From an uncultured Eubacteriales bacterium (GTDB lineage Bacteria; Bacillota; Clostridia; Oscillospirales; Acutalibacteraceae), in contig CAJTXF010000067.1 in the NCBI GenBank assembly GCA_910580045.1, positions 1-14,628 on the forward strand: 14,628 nucleotides of DNA, read 5' to 3'. The notes below the pieces were generated by a model, which worked only from the letters and a program-made list of their open reading frames with translations, ran no database searches and was not told the DNA's origin. A program made the position numbers and the translations under genes. Within the stretch, counting starts at the first letter, position 1. Each line of letters opens with the position of its first letter. This document shows, piece after piece, positions 1 to 7,266 of this stretch.

Positions 1-6
1 GGCGAG

Positions 7-23
7 GGTCGCCAGTGGCGACC
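7..23. repeat. Small perfect hairpin in GC-rich leading segment
   Basis: GGTCGCC and GGCGACC form a perfect 7-bp inverted repeat around AGT. It lies in the very GC-rich first 150 bases. The open frames running in from the left edge through this segment translate to Arg/Pro-rich sequence that I cannot match to any protein, so I regard positions 1-170 as intergenic, possibly part of a dispersed GC-rich intergenic element. No gene is supported there. Confidence 0.4.
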
Positions 24-170
24 GTCCCGAGCCGACCGAGGCGGCAGCCGAGACGACGAAACTTTTCGCCCGGCTTTGGGCAGCGCTTGGCGCCAGGCAC
101 TTCCCCGGGCCGTCAGGCGGCCTCCGATTCCCGGCCCAGTTAGGCATTTTGCCAAGAATTGAAAAACCCC

Positions 171-199
171 TTGAAAATTCCCTCCATTTATTGTAGAAT
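171..199 (+). promoter_or_regulatory. Sigma-A promoter of pgi
   Basis: A -35 box TTGAAA (171-176) and a -10 box TAGAAT (194-199) are separated by exactly 17 bp. Transcription would start near 206, giving a leader of about 68 nt before the pgi ATG. Confidence 0.75.
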
Positions 200-222
200 A
201 ATAACACAGACCGTTCATCACG

Positions 223-251
223 CCGGAATGGGCGCTCTCATTCCCATCCGG
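223..251 (+). promoter_or_regulatory. Leader hairpin just before the pgi ribosome binding site
   Basis: CCGGAATGGG (223-232) can pair with CCCATCCGG (243-251) with one bulged base and a 10-nt loop. It lies inside the predicted pgi leader, ending 9 nt before the AGGAG. It may stabilise the mRNA 5' end; a regulatory role is only inference. Confidence 0.4.
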
Positions 252-273
252 CCTGCGTAAAGGAGTTTTGAAT

Positions 274-1614
274 ATGCCGCTAAAATTGGAGGACAGGTAT
301 TTACAGGGCTTCGTCTCTCAGCATGAGCTGGACCAGGTCCAGCCCCAGGTGAAAGCCGCCGCGGAACTGCTGGAATCCGGCAAGGGGGCCGGCAGTGATT
401 TCCTGGGCTGGGTCACCCTGCCTGAGGACTATGACAAAGAGGAGTTTGCCCGCATCAAGGCCGCCGCCAAGCGAGTGAAGGAGAATTCCCAGGTCTTTGT
501 GGTCATCGGTATCGGCGGCTCCTATCTGGGGGCCCGGGCAGCCATCGAGTTCCTCAAGTCCAACAACTACAATGATTTGCCCAAAGACACGCCCCACATC
601 TATTTCACCGGCAACAGCATCAGCTCCACTGCCCTGCAGGAGCTTGTCACCATCTGCGAGGGCAAGGATATCTCCATCAATATGATTTCCAAGTCCGGCA
701 CCACCACGGAGCCTGCCATCGCTTTCCGGGTCTTCCGGGAGCTGTTGGAAAAGAAGTACGGCAAGGAGGGCGCCAAAGAGCGCATCTTCTGCACCACGGA
801 CAGGCAGAAGGGCACGCTCAAGCAGCTGGCCGACAAGGAGGGCTATGAGACCTTTGTGGTGCCTGACAATGTGGGCGGCCGCTTCTCTGTGCTCACCGCT
901 GTGGGCCTGCTGCCCATTGCGGTGGCTGGCTGCGACATCGACGCCCTGATGGCCGGCGCGCAGAAGGCCATGAAGGCCTATACCAGCCCCCTGCTGGAGG
1001 AGAACGACTGCTATAAGTACGCTGCCCTGCGGAACATCCTGTACCGCAAGGGCAAGTCTGTGGAGGTTATGGTCAGCTATGAGCCCTGCTATGCCATGAT
1101 GAACGAGTGGTGGAAGCAGCTCTACGGCGAGAGCGAGGGCAAGGACCAGAAGGGCCTGTTCCCGGCCTCTGTGGTGTTCTCCACAGATTTGCACTCCCTG
1201 GGCCAGTTTATCCAGGACGGCAGCCGCCAGCTGTTTGAGACCGTGGTCCACATGGACGCGCCCAAGCATACCATCACCCTGGGCAAGGATGCCGCAGATG
1301 TGGACGGGCTTAACTATCTGGAGGGCCGGGCCATGGACTTTGTGAACGAGAAGGCTTTCTTGGGCACTGTTTTGGCCCATAATGACGGCGGCGTGCCGAA
1401 CATGGTGCTGCATGTCAGCGATTTTACGGAGGACAGCCTGGGCCAGCTTATCTATTTCTTTGAGAAGGCCTGCGCCATTTCCGGGTATCTGCTGGGGGTC
1501 AACCCCTTTGACCAGCCTGGGGTGGAGAGCTATAAGAAGAACATGTTCGCCCTGCTGGGCAAGCCTGGCTATGAGGAGCAGAAAGCGCGGCTTGAGGAAA
1601 GGCTGAATGGGTAA
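274..1614 (+). CDS. pgi: Glucose-6-phosphate isomerase
   Basis: Interconverts glucose 6-phosphate and fructose 6-phosphate in the cytoplasm, the second step of glycolysis and reversible for gluconeogenesis. At 446 aa it has the length of the short Bacillus/Clostridium-type enzyme. Visible landmarks are GIGGSYLGARAAIEF in the first sugar-isomerase fold, SKSGTTTEPAIAF in the phosphate-binding loop, GGRFSVLTAVGLLP, the active-site stretch GESEGKDQKG, and the C-terminal signature NPFDQPGVESYKKNMFALLG. Two starts are possible, TTG at 268 and ATG at 274. AGGAG at 261-265 lies only 2 nt from the TTG but 8 nt from the ATG, so I chose the ATG. It has its own promoter at 171-199. The next gene begins 64 bp downstream with no T-tract terminator between them, so cotranscription is likely. 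Confidence 0.97.
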   Translation: MPLKLEDRYLQGFVSQHELDQVQPQVKAAAELLESGKGAGSDFLGWVTLPEDYDKEEFARIKAAAKRVKENSQVFVVIGIGGSYLGARAAIEFLKSNNYNDLPKDTPHIYFTGNSISSTALQELVTICEGKDISINMISKSGTTTEPAIAFRVFRELLEKKYGKEGAKERIFCTTDRQKGTLKQLADKEGYETFVVPDNVGGRFSVLTAVGLLPIAVAGCDIDALMAGAQKAMKAYTSPLLEENDCYKYAALRNILYRKGKSVEVMVSYEPCYAMMNEWWKQLYGESEGKDQKGLFPASVVFSTDLHSLGQFIQDGSRQLFETVVHMDAPKHTITLGKDAADVDGLNYLEGRAMDFVNEKAFLGTVLAHNDGGVPNMVLHVSDFTEDSLGQLIYFFEKACAISGYLLGVNPFDQPGVESYKKNMFALLGKPGYEEQKARLEERLNG

Positions 1615-1622
1615 AACGCGTC

Positions 1623-1642
1623 AGAAGGGGCGGGGCCCCTCT
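1623..1642 (+). repeat. Intercistronic GC hairpin
   Basis: AGGGGC (1626-1631) and GCCCCT (1635-1640) pair around GGG, and CAG/CTG extends the stem with a bulged A. No T-run follows, so it looks like a processing or mRNA-stability stem between pgi and the P-loop gene rather than a terminator. Confidence 0.4.
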
Positions 1643-1678
1643 GCCGTGAAATAATAAAAAATGATAAGGAGAGTTCAA

Positions 1679-2092
1679 ATGGTTACTCTTTTGACTGGCA
1701 AGAAAGGTTCCGGAAAGACAAAAAAGCTGATTGACATGGTAAATGCGGCCCTGGAGAAGAGCAACGGCAATGTGGTGGTCATTGAGAAGGGCCAGCAGAT
1801 GACCTATAACATCCCCTACGCTGCCCGTCTGGTGGATTCCGACGCCTATCACGTGAAGGGGCAGGAGGCCCTGCTGGGCTTTATCAGCGGCATCTGCGCG
1901 GGCAACTATGACGTGACAGACATCTTTGTGGACTCCACCCTGAAAATCACGGGCACAGGCGCTGAGGCCTGCGATTTCCTGGTGCCAGAGCTGAAAAAGC
2001 TCAGCGAGTCCGCGGGCACAAACTTTGTGCTGAGCATCTCTGCCGCGGATGAGGACATCCCCCAGAGCGTGGGAGACTGCGTGCTGAAATAA
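1679..2092 (+). CDS. Small P-loop NTP-binding protein of unknown function
   Basis: A 137-aa protein with a Walker A motif GKKGSGKT at residues 7-14, directly after a short first beta strand (MVTLLT). A hydrophobic strand ending in Asp (DIFVDS) could serve as Walker B. There is no signal peptide and no membrane segment. From memory, similar short P-loop proteins are widespread in Clostridia, sometimes labelled 'PilT-like' with little support; the motor domain of PilT is much longer, so I do not adopt that name. An upstream in-frame ATG at 1661 is rejected because AAGGAGAG (1666-1673) sits inside that extension and is correctly spaced for ATG 1679. It probably shares the pgi transcript. The function is unknown; ATP or GTP binding is inferred from the motif. 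Confidence 0.85.
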   Translation: MVTLLTGKKGSGKTKKLIDMVNAALEKSNGNVVVIEKGQQMTYNIPYAARLVDSDAYHVKGQEALLGFISGICAGNYDVTDIFVDSTLKITGTGAEACDFLVPELKKLSESAGTNFVLSISAADEDIPQSVGDCVLK

Positions 2093-2127
2093 GCACCGGA
2101 AAAATGTCCGCCGGGCCCATAAAATAC

Positions 2128-2156
2128 TTGACAAATTCCCCGGGGGACCTTATAAT
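2128..2156 (+). promoter_or_regulatory. Perfect consensus sigma-A promoter of yceD-rpmF
   Basis: TTGACA (2128-2133), a 17-bp spacer and TATAAT (2151-2156) match the consensus at all 12 positions. The start would be near 2163, leaving a leader of only about 20 nt. This fits high expression of a ribosomal protein operon. Confidence 0.9.
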
Positions 2157-2181
2157 ATATGGGTATGGCGTGAGGTAGACT

Positions 2182-2685
2182 ATGGTTTTAGACTTAAAAA
2201 GGCTTTTTCAAGGGGACGGCGGGGAGGAAACCGCTGTCTGCCAGCTGGACTTTACCGGGGTGGAATTGGGCGGTGCCAAGCCGTTTTGTGCGCCTGTGAG
2301 GGTTCAGGTTTGGATGAAAGCCTTTGCGGGCGCGGTGGATTTCCGTGCCCAGGTATGCTGTACTCTCTCCATGCCCTGCGACCGCTGCGCGGAGCCAGTG
2401 GTTCGGGACTATGAGAAGAGCTTCGTCCACACCATTGTGAGGGAAACCCAGAGCGGGGAGGACGAGGATTGGATTCTCGCGCCAGAGGAACGGCTGGATT
2501 TGGACGCCCTGATTTTGGAGGACGTGCTTCTGGATATGCCGGGCCAGTTCCTCTGCGGGGAGGACTGCAAAGGCCTGTGCCCCGTGTGCGGAAAAAACTG
2601 GAACGAGGGCCCCTGCGGCTGCGGCGCTGACGCCGTGGACCCAAGACTGGAGGTTCTCAGACAGCTGTTGGAACAAGAAGAATGA
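2182..2685 (+). CDS. yceD: YceD/DUF177 family protein
   Basis: A 167-aa member of the DUF177 family, the usual partner directly upstream of rpmF. In E. coli YceD is linked to 23S rRNA accumulation; in plants the relative functions in plastid ribosome assembly. The C-terminal half shows the family hallmark, an acidic stretch (LDLDALILEDVLLDMPGQFLC, about residues 108-128) followed by a Cys-rich segment CGEDCKGLCPVCGKNWN with further Cys near the end that may bind zinc. Another CDRC lies mid-protein. The ATG at 2182 follows a GAGGTAG binding site. It is transcribed from the consensus promoter just upstream, and rpmF starts 33 bp downstream, so the two form an operon. Confidence 0.92.
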   Translation: MVLDLKRLFQGDGGEETAVCQLDFTGVELGGAKPFCAPVRVQVWMKAFAGAVDFRAQVCCTLSMPCDRCAEPVVRDYEKSFVHTIVRETQSGEDEDWILAPEERLDLDALILEDVLLDMPGQFLCGEDCKGLCPVCGKNWNEGPCGCGADAVDPRLEVLRQLLEQEE

Positions 2686-2718
2686 GGAAAAATCCTTTGG
2701 CATAAGGAGGTGCTGAAA

Positions 2719-2901
2719 ATGGCGGTACCCAAGAGAAAATTGTCCAGCGCCCGGAAGAACAAGCGGCGCTCCAATGTGTGGAAGCTGCAGGCTCCCGCTT
2801 TGGCGAAATGCTCCCAGTGCGGCAGCTTTAAGTCTCCCCACCGGGTTTGCCCCACCTGCGGCTATTATAACGGCCGGAAAGTGATTGAGGTCGAGCAGTA
2901 A
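2719..2901 (+). CDS. rpmF: 50S ribosomal protein L32
   Basis: A 60-aa large-subunit ribosomal protein. The N terminus MAVPKRKLSSARKNKRRSN is the classic L32 start, and the two pairs CSQC and CPTC form the zinc-binding type of L32 (as opposed to the Cys-free, zinc-independent paralogue that some Firmicutes carry). The GTG at 2710 is rejected: it overlaps the strong TAAGGAGG (2703-2710), which is spaced 8 nt from ATG 2719. In many bacteria the operon continues into plsX and fab genes; here a strong terminator follows at once and plsX is not in the window. Confidence 0.97.
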   Translation: MAVPKRKLSSARKNKRRSNVWKLQAPALAKCSQCGSFKSPHRVCPTCGYYNGRKVIEVEQ

Positions 2902-2927
2902 GCCGTGTGTTTACAAGGAATGTGTAA

Positions 2928-2995
2928 AAAGGGAACGCCAGCTTGGCCAGCCAATGTTTCACTTGGCAGGCCATAGGCTGGGCGCTCCCTTTTTT
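2928..2995 (+). terminator. Rho-independent terminator after rpmF
   Basis: A long stem: AAAGGGA (2928-2934) pairs with TCCCTTT (2986-2992). Further pairing inside runs through CGCC/GGCG, TGGCC (2944-2948) with GGCCA (2969-2973), and GCCAA with TTGGC. A T-run covers 2990-2995. Some pairs are bulged or mismatched, but the outer stem plus T-tract is convincing. Confidence 0.88.
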
Positions 2996-3027
2996 CGGTT
3001 TGCAGTACAGAGCCTAAGGAGGACAGT

Positions 3028-4401
3028 ATGGTTAGAATTGACGGGGTGGCCAGGGAGAGCCGGGCCCAGCGGGCAGGGATTCTGCCAGGGGATGTGCTGG
3101 TGAGCATCAACGGCCATCCAGTGGCGGATGTGCTGGACTACCGCTTTTATGAGACCGAGCGGGAGCTGGCCCTCTCCCTGCGCCGGGGAGAGACGGCCTA
3201 TACCGTGGAGCTGGCAAAGCCCCAGTACGCCTCTCTGGGCCTGGAATTCGCCTCATACCTGATGGACGAGCAGCGGGCCTGCCGGAATAAGTGCGTGTTC
3301 TGCTTTATTGACCAGCTCCCAAAAGGGATGCGGGAGACTCTCTACTTTAAGGATGACGACGACCGGCTCAGCTTCCTGTTCGGCAACTACATCACCCTGA
3401 CCAACATTGATGACAGGGAGGTGGAGCGGATTCTGCAAATGCACATCAGCCCCATCAATGTGTCTGTCCACACAATGGCTCCGGACCTGCGGTGCAAAAT
3501 GATGAACAACCGCTTTGCCGGGGAGGCCCTCCGGCACCTGTACCGGCTGGCAGAGGGGGGCATCCAGCTCAACTGTCAAATCGTGCTCTGCCCTGGTCTC
3601 AACGACGGCCCGGCCCTGGAGTATACCCTGGAGAAGCTGTGCGGGTTCGGGGAGAGCCTGCAGAGCGTGGCCTGCGTGCCTGTGGGCCTTACCCGCTACC
3701 GGGAGGGGCTGTACCCCCTCATCCCCTTTGACAGGGAGACCGCCCGGGTGGCCCTGGAAATCATTGAGCGCTATGGGGAGCAGTGCCGGGCCAGCCGGGG
3801 GAGCCGGACTGTGTACGCCTCGGACGAGCTGTACATCCTGGCTGGCCGTGAGCTGCCGCCAGTGGAGTTCTATGAGGACTTCCCCCAGATTGAGAATGGG
3901 GTGGGGATGCTCCGGGACTTGGAGGAGGGGTTCCGCTGGGCTTTGGAGGATTTGGAGGAGACGGAGCCCAGTGCCCTGGCCGTGTGCCGCCATGTCACCA
4001 TCCCCACTGGGGAGTGCGGGTTCGCTTTTCTGAATAATATGCTTGACGTTCTCCGGGAAAAATGCCATAATATAAAGATAGATATGGTGCCTGTGCATAA
4101 TGATTTTTTTGGGGGCACAGTAAATGTGACCGGCCTGCTCACTGGGCAGGACATCTGTAACCAGCTGGCCGGACGGGAGCTGGGGGACGTGGTTCTGCTT
4201 GCGGGGAATATGCTTCGGGCAGGGGAGGACGTGTTTTTGGACGATATGACCCTCCCGGAGCTTTCAGAGCGGCTGGACTGCCCTGCGGTGCGGGTCGGCG
4301 GCAGCGGGGAGGACTTGCTGGCGGCAATTTTGGGCCGGGAGCAGCCCCGGGGCCAGGGGCATGACCCCTATGAGAAGGGGAGCTGGGAGCACACAACCTA
4401 A
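3028..4401 (+). CDS. PDZ / radical SAM / DUF512 protein
   Basis: A 457-aa protein of the DUF512 family. Residues about 1-65 form a PDZ-like domain (ESRAQRAGILPGDVLVSING). A radical SAM type cluster motif follows at C85-x3-C89-x2-C92 (ACRNKCVFCFIDQ), then the conserved GMRETLYFKDDDDRLSFL and FGNYITLTN. The C-terminal part (about 220-440) is the DUF512 region with FLNNMLDVLREK, FFGGTVNVTGLLTGQD and VVLLAGNMLR. The chemistry is unknown; a [4Fe-4S]/SAM enzyme is inferred from the motif. The gene is commonly found next to der in Clostridia, as here (der starts 152 bp downstream). ATG 3028 follows AAGGAGG at 3015-3021. I see no clear promoter in the short stretch after the rpmF terminator, so read-through may drive it. 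Confidence 0.92.
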   Translation: MVRIDGVARESRAQRAGILPGDVLVSINGHPVADVLDYRFYETERELALSLRRGETAYTVELAKPQYASLGLEFASYLMDEQRACRNKCVFCFIDQLPKGMRETLYFKDDDDRLSFLFGNYITLTNIDDREVERILQMHISPINVSVHTMAPDLRCKMMNNRFAGEALRHLYRLAEGGIQLNCQIVLCPGLNDGPALEYTLEKLCGFGESLQSVACVPVGLTRYREGLYPLIPFDRETARVALEIIERYGEQCRASRGSRTVYASDELYILAGRELPPVEFYEDFPQIENGVGMLRDLEEGFRWALEDLEETEPSALAVCRHVTIPTGECGFAFLNNMLDVLREKCHNIKIDMVPVHNDFFGGTVNVTGLLTGQDICNQLAGRELGDVVLLAGNMLRAGEDVFLDDMTLPELSERLDCPAVRVGGSGEDLLAAILGREQPRGQGHDPYEKGSWEHTT

Positions 4402-4536
4402 CGGCTCGGGGGACCATTCTGACCTGAACGAGCCGGCAGGCGAGACTCAGCCGCTTTCGCCAAGCAGCGCGGCCGAGCGGAAATGGGGTCAAGGGGCCGC
4501 TCCGGCCCCTTGCGGGGTTTGGGGCAGAGCCCCAAG
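4402..4536. repeat. Structured intergenic element with stacked hairpins between DUF512 gene and der
   Basis: Three clean stems fill this gap. CGGCTCG (4402-4408) pairs with CGAGCCG (4429-4435). CAAGGGGCCG (4490-4499) pairs perfectly with CGGCCCCTTG (4503-4512) around CTC. TTGGGGC (4519-4525) pairs with GCCCCAA (4529-4535) around AGA. A CCGCT/AGCGG pairing (4451-4455 with 4476-4480) is also possible. No T-tract follows any stem. The 14-mer at 4433-4446 recurs inverted at 10770-10783. Together this looks like a dispersed intergenic repeat rather than a simple terminator. Confidence 0.5.
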
Positions 4537-4553
4537 ATAAAGGAGGCAGGAAA

Positions 4554-5879
4554 ATGTCAAAACCCATTGTAGCCATTGTGGGCCGCCCCAATGTGGGCAA
4601 GTCCACCTTATTCAATAAAATCGTGGGCAAGCGCCTCTCCATTGTGGAGGACACCCCCGGTGTCACCCGGGACCGCATCTTCGGCAATGCCGAGTGGTGC
4701 GGCCGGGAGTTCTCTCTGGTGGATACCGGCGGCCTGGAGCCCGCTTCTAAGGATATCCTCCTGAGCCAAATGCGGGAGCAGGCCCAGATTGCCATCAACT
4801 CGGCCAGCGCCATAATTTTGGTGACAGATTTGCGCTCCGGCGTGACCGCCACGGACCAGGAGGTGGCTGAGCTTCTGCAGAAAAGCGGCCGCCCTGTGGT
4901 GCTGTGCGTCAATAAGTGCGACAGCATCGGCGAACCGCCCCCTGAGTTCTACGAGTTCTATAACCTGGGCCTGGGCGACCCGGTGATGGTCTCCTCTGTC
5001 CACGGCCACGGCACCGGGGATTTGCTGGATAAGGTGCTGGAATCCCTGCCCGAGCACAGGGAGGAAGAGCTGGACGGGGAGCGCATCCAGGTGGCGGTCA
5101 TCGGCAAGCCCAATGTGGGCAAGTCCTCTCTGGTGAACCGGGTGGCTGGGGAGAACCGCTGTATTGTCTCGGATATTGCGGGCACCACCCGGGACGCGGT
5201 AGACATGACCATTGAGAACAAGCACGGCCTGTTTACCTTTATTGACACCGCCGGGCTGCGGAAAAAGTCTAAGGTAGAGGACGCGGTGGAGTACTACAGC
5301 AATCTCCGGGCTGAGATGGCTGTGGAGCGGGCTGATGTATGCGTCATCCTGATTGACGGAACTGTGGGCTTTACTGAGCAGGACAGCAAGGTGGCGGGTA
5401 TTGCCCACGAGGCGGGCAAGGGCTGCATTGTCTGCGTGAACAAGTGGGACGCGGTGGAGAAGGACGACAAGACTATGGAGCAGATGCGCCTGAAACTGGC
5501 GGAGGACTTCTCCTTTATGAGCTATGCGCCCATCATCTTCATCTCCGCCAAAACAGGCCAGCGGCTGGACCGGATGTTTGAACTTATCAAGCTGGCGGCC
5601 ATGAGCAACGCCATGCGGGTGACCACCGGGGCCCTTAACGATGTACTGGCCCAGGCCACGGCCCGGGTGCAGCCCCCCACGGACAAGGGCCGCAGGCTGA
5701 AAATTTACTACATGACCCAGGCCAGCACCAAGCCGCCCACGTTCGTGTGCTTCTGCAATGACCACGAGCTGTTCCACTACTCCTACCAGCGGTACATTGT
5801 CAACCGCATCCGGGAGACCTTTGGTCTGGAATGCACCCCAGTGCGGCTTCTAATCAGAGATAAGAAGGATGAGAAGTGA
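4554..5879 (+). CDS. der: Ribosome biogenesis GTPase Der (EngA)
   Basis: An essential double-GTPase that acts in 50S subunit assembly. At 441 aa it has normal family length. The first G domain has G1 GRPNVGKST (residues 10-18), a DTPGVTRDR switch, DTGG and NKCD. The second has G1 GKPNVGKSS (184-192), DIAGTTRDAVD, DTAGLRKKSKVED, NKWD and an SAKTGQR G5. The C-terminal KH-like domain (about 350-441) contains LKIYYMTQASTKPPTFVCFCND. ATG 4554 is preceded by AGGAGG at 4541-4546. In Clostridia der is often followed by plsY and gpsA; plsY follows here after 192 bp, gpsA is not seen in the window. Confidence 0.97.
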   Translation: MSKPIVAIVGRPNVGKSTLFNKIVGKRLSIVEDTPGVTRDRIFGNAEWCGREFSLVDTGGLEPASKDILLSQMREQAQIAINSASAIILVTDLRSGVTATDQEVAELLQKSGRPVVLCVNKCDSIGEPPPEFYEFYNLGLGDPVMVSSVHGHGTGDLLDKVLESLPEHREEELDGERIQVAVIGKPNVGKSSLVNRVAGENRCIVSDIAGTTRDAVDMTIENKHGLFTFIDTAGLRKKSKVEDAVEYYSNLRAEMAVERADVCVILIDGTVGFTEQDSKVAGIAHEAGKGCIVCVNKWDAVEKDDKTMEQMRLKLAEDFSFMSYAPIIFISAKTGQRLDRMFELIKLAAMSNAMRVTTGALNDVLAQATARVQPPTDKGRRLKIYYMTQASTKPPTFVCFCNDHELFHYSYQRYIVNRIRETFGLECTPVRLLIRDKKDEK

Positions 5880-5884
5880 GGGGG

Positions 5885-5911
5885 ATGGTCATTTTCTGGG
5901 AAAATGACCAT
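5885..5911 (+). terminator. Perfect 12-bp hairpin after der, possible terminator
   Basis: ATGGTCATTTTC (5885-5896) and GAAAATGACCAT (5900-5911) pair perfectly around TGG, starting 5 nt after the der stop. The T content downstream is weak (CTCTTTGTG), so it may act as a weak terminator or as an mRNA 3'-end stabiliser. Confidence 0.55.
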
Positions 5912-5966
5912 AGACTCTTTGTGTATGGGAAAGCCTGCGGCGGCCAGAGTTTCACCCTGGACTGAG

Positions 5967-5988
5967 CAAAGGGAGCTGGCTCCCTTTG
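5967..5988. repeat. Perfect 10-bp palindromic hairpin between der and plsY
   Basis: CAAAGGGAGC and GCTCCCTTTG pair perfectly around a 2-nt TG centre. With the neighbouring der hairpin it makes this 192-bp gap strongly structured. No T-tract follows in either orientation. It may be a dispersed repeat or a processing site. Confidence 0.5.
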
Positions 5989-6071
5989 GAAACCCGTTAC
6001 GTTACCTGCCGCTCTGCTTGTGAAAGGTTTTTGGCTCGAATGAAAACTACCATGTTTAGGGGATGATTCAA

Positions 6072-6785
6072 ATGATTTGGAACCTGCCAATCGCTCTGGC
6101 CTTGCTGGGCTCCATACTTGTGGGCTATCTGCTGGGCGGCATCAACTGGGCCATTATCCTGACCCGCCTCTACCAGCGCAGGGACATCCGGGACCAGGGC
6201 AGCGGCAACGCGGGCATGACCAATGTCCTGCGCAGCGTAGGCAAGCTGCCGGCCCTGCTGACCTTTGTGGGCGACTTTCTGAAAAACGTGGCCGCCGTGC
6301 TGCTGGGCCAGCTCTTTATGTACCTGGCCCTGAATCACGGGACCGCCGCCTCTGTGGCGGTGTCCGCCGGAGAGCTGCTGGGCGTGGCCAAGTACCTGGC
6401 AGGCGCGGCCTGCGTGGTGGGCCATATTTTCCCCATTTACTACGGCTTCCGGGGAGGCAAGGGCATTGTGGCCGCGGCGGCCATGATTGCCCTCACAGAC
6501 TGGCGGGTATTCCTGGCTGTTGTTGTCACCTTCGGGGCGCTGTTCCTGTGGAAAAAAATCATCTCTCTGGCCTCTATAACCGCGGCGGCCCTGTATCCAG
6601 CGTATGCTTTCCTGCTCACCTTTTTTGTGGACTATCTCCGGCACGGGCACTCCCTGGGCTATGTGCTTTTCGTCACCTGCGTGGCGGTGTTCATCAGCGG
6701 GCTGGTGTTGTTTGTGCACCGGGCCAACATCGGCAGGCTGATGCGGGGAGAGGAGAAGCCGATTATTAAGAGCAGGAAGTCATAA
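6072..6785 (+). CDS. plsY: Acyl-phosphate:glycerol-3-phosphate acyltransferase PlsY
   Basis: A membrane acyltransferase that makes lysophosphatidic acid from acyl-phosphate and glycerol 3-phosphate, the first step of phospholipid synthesis. It has several hydrophobic helices (about residues 3-27, 60-80, 105-125, 140-165, 180-220) and the family's conserved loops: SGNAGMTNVLR, GHIFPIYYGFRGGKGIVAA, and the C-terminal RANIGRLMRGEE. The 237-aa length is a little longer than typical. ATG 6063 directly abuts the AGGGG binding site (6058-6062), so ATG 6072, 9 nt away, is preferred. The partner plsX and the supplier gpsA are not in this window. A strong terminator follows. Confidence 0.95.
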   Translation: MIWNLPIALALLGSILVGYLLGGINWAIILTRLYQRRDIRDQGSGNAGMTNVLRSVGKLPALLTFVGDFLKNVAAVLLGQLFMYLALNHGTAASVAVSAGELLGVAKYLAGAACVVGHIFPIYYGFRGGKGIVAAAAMIALTDWRVFLAVVVTFGALFLWKKIISLASITAAALYPAYAFLLTFFVDYLRHGHSLGYVLFVTCVAVFISGLVLFVHRANIGRLMRGEEKPIIKSRKS

Positions 6786-6813
6786 CACCTGGCCTGCAAA
6801 CAGGGGCAAGATG

Positions 6814-6850
6814 AAAAGAGGACACGCAAAACTTGCGTGTCCTCTTTTTT
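6814..6850 (+). terminator. Strong rho-independent terminator after plsY
   Basis: A perfect 16-bp stem (6814-6829 with 6833-6848, core GAGGACACGCAA/TTGCGTGTCCTC) has a 3-nt loop and runs into T6 at 6845-6850. It closes the housekeeping block. Confidence 0.95.
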
Positions 6851-6860
6851 GCATAATCCC

Positions 6861-6889
6861 TTGATTTTTCGACTGTCACAATATAGAAT
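6861..6889 (+). promoter_or_regulatory. Promoter of the ribbon-helix-helix gene
   Basis: TTGATT (6861-6866), a 17-bp spacer and TAGAAT (6884-6889). The start would be near 6896, about 19 nt before the GTG start codon. TGTCA occurs twice around the -10 box (6874-6878 and 6894-6898), which could be operator half-sites for the small DNA-binding product, but that is speculative. Confidence 0.65.
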
Positions 6890-6914
6890 GAATGTCAGAA
6901 AGTGAGGTGAGTCA

Positions 6915-7091
6915 GTGTCCGCAAAGATGGGAAGGCCCAAGAGCGACAACCCCAAAGCCACGCAGCTTACGGTGCGGCTGGACGATGAAACCCTGGCAAA
7001 GCTGGATGAAAACGCCAAGCACCACCAGGAGTCCCGCGCCGCGTCTCTGCGCCGTGGCATTGAGCTAATCAATCAGGCCATCGAAAAATAG
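6915..7091 (+). CDS. Ribbon-helix-helix (CopG/Arc type) DNA-binding protein
   Basis: A 58-aa protein. MGRPKSDNPKATQLTVRLDD is a typical start of a Firmicutes ribbon-helix-helix protein: a basic arm, a beta strand (TQLTVRLD), helix 1 (ETLAKLDENAKHH) and helix 2 (SRAASLRRGIELINQAI). Such dimers bind operator DNA as repressors, antitoxins or plasmid/conjugation regulators. GTG 6915 is 5 nt after GAGGTG (6904-6909); the alternative ATG 6927 would be 17 nt away and loses four residues. It has its own promoter. No toxin-like gene follows directly, so an antitoxin role is not supported here; an autonomous repressor is the more cautious reading. Confidence 0.85.
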   Translation: MSAKMGRPKSDNPKATQLTVRLDDETLAKLDENAKHHQESRAASLRRGIELINQAIEK

Positions 7092-7093
7092 TA

Positions 7094-7132
7094 GGATACC
7101 GGCGAGTTCTTCGTGGGACAGCGCCGGTATCC
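7094..7132. repeat. Perfect 11-bp inverted repeat after the RHH gene
   Basis: GGATACCGGCG (7094-7104) and CGCCGGTATCC (7122-7132) are perfect inverted copies around a 17-nt loop, starting 3 nt after the stop codon. There is no T-tract, so it is either a weak terminator, a 3'-end stabiliser or a binding site. Confidence 0.55.
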
Positions 7133-7148
7133 ACAAAGAGCCAATCTT

Positions 7149-7266
7149 CAAGGCGCGACTCTCAAGGAGAAACCCTTGAGGAGCAACCTTCAAGGAGGTC
7201 TGGCAAATCAGCCCCGAAGGTTTGGCAAATTTATTATACCAAGCCTCTGGGGAAAAATCAAGGAGG
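7149..7266 (+). repeat. Run of ribosome-binding-site-like repeats
   Basis: Variants of (C/A)TCAAGGAGG recur at 7149 (CAAGG), 7161 (CTCAAGGAG), 7175 (CTTGAGGAG), 7188 (CTTCAAGGAGG) and 7257 (ATCAAGGAGG). GGCAAAT recurs at 7202, 7223 and 7265. Only the last copy precedes a convincing start codon (ATG 7273). It looks like repeated copying of a translation-initiation region. Confidence 0.45.

Noticed and set aside
3..143. Tail of an upstream coding gene entering from the left edge
   Set aside because: The open frame gives Arg/Pro/Ser-rich sequence without a domain, and the DNA resembles structured intergenic sequence.
301..1413. Long open frame antisense to pgi
   Set aside because: It lies wholly opposite a clearly recognised enzyme, has low-complexity composition (many His, Leu, Gly, Ala) and no ribosome binding site; typical of GC-rich codon bias.
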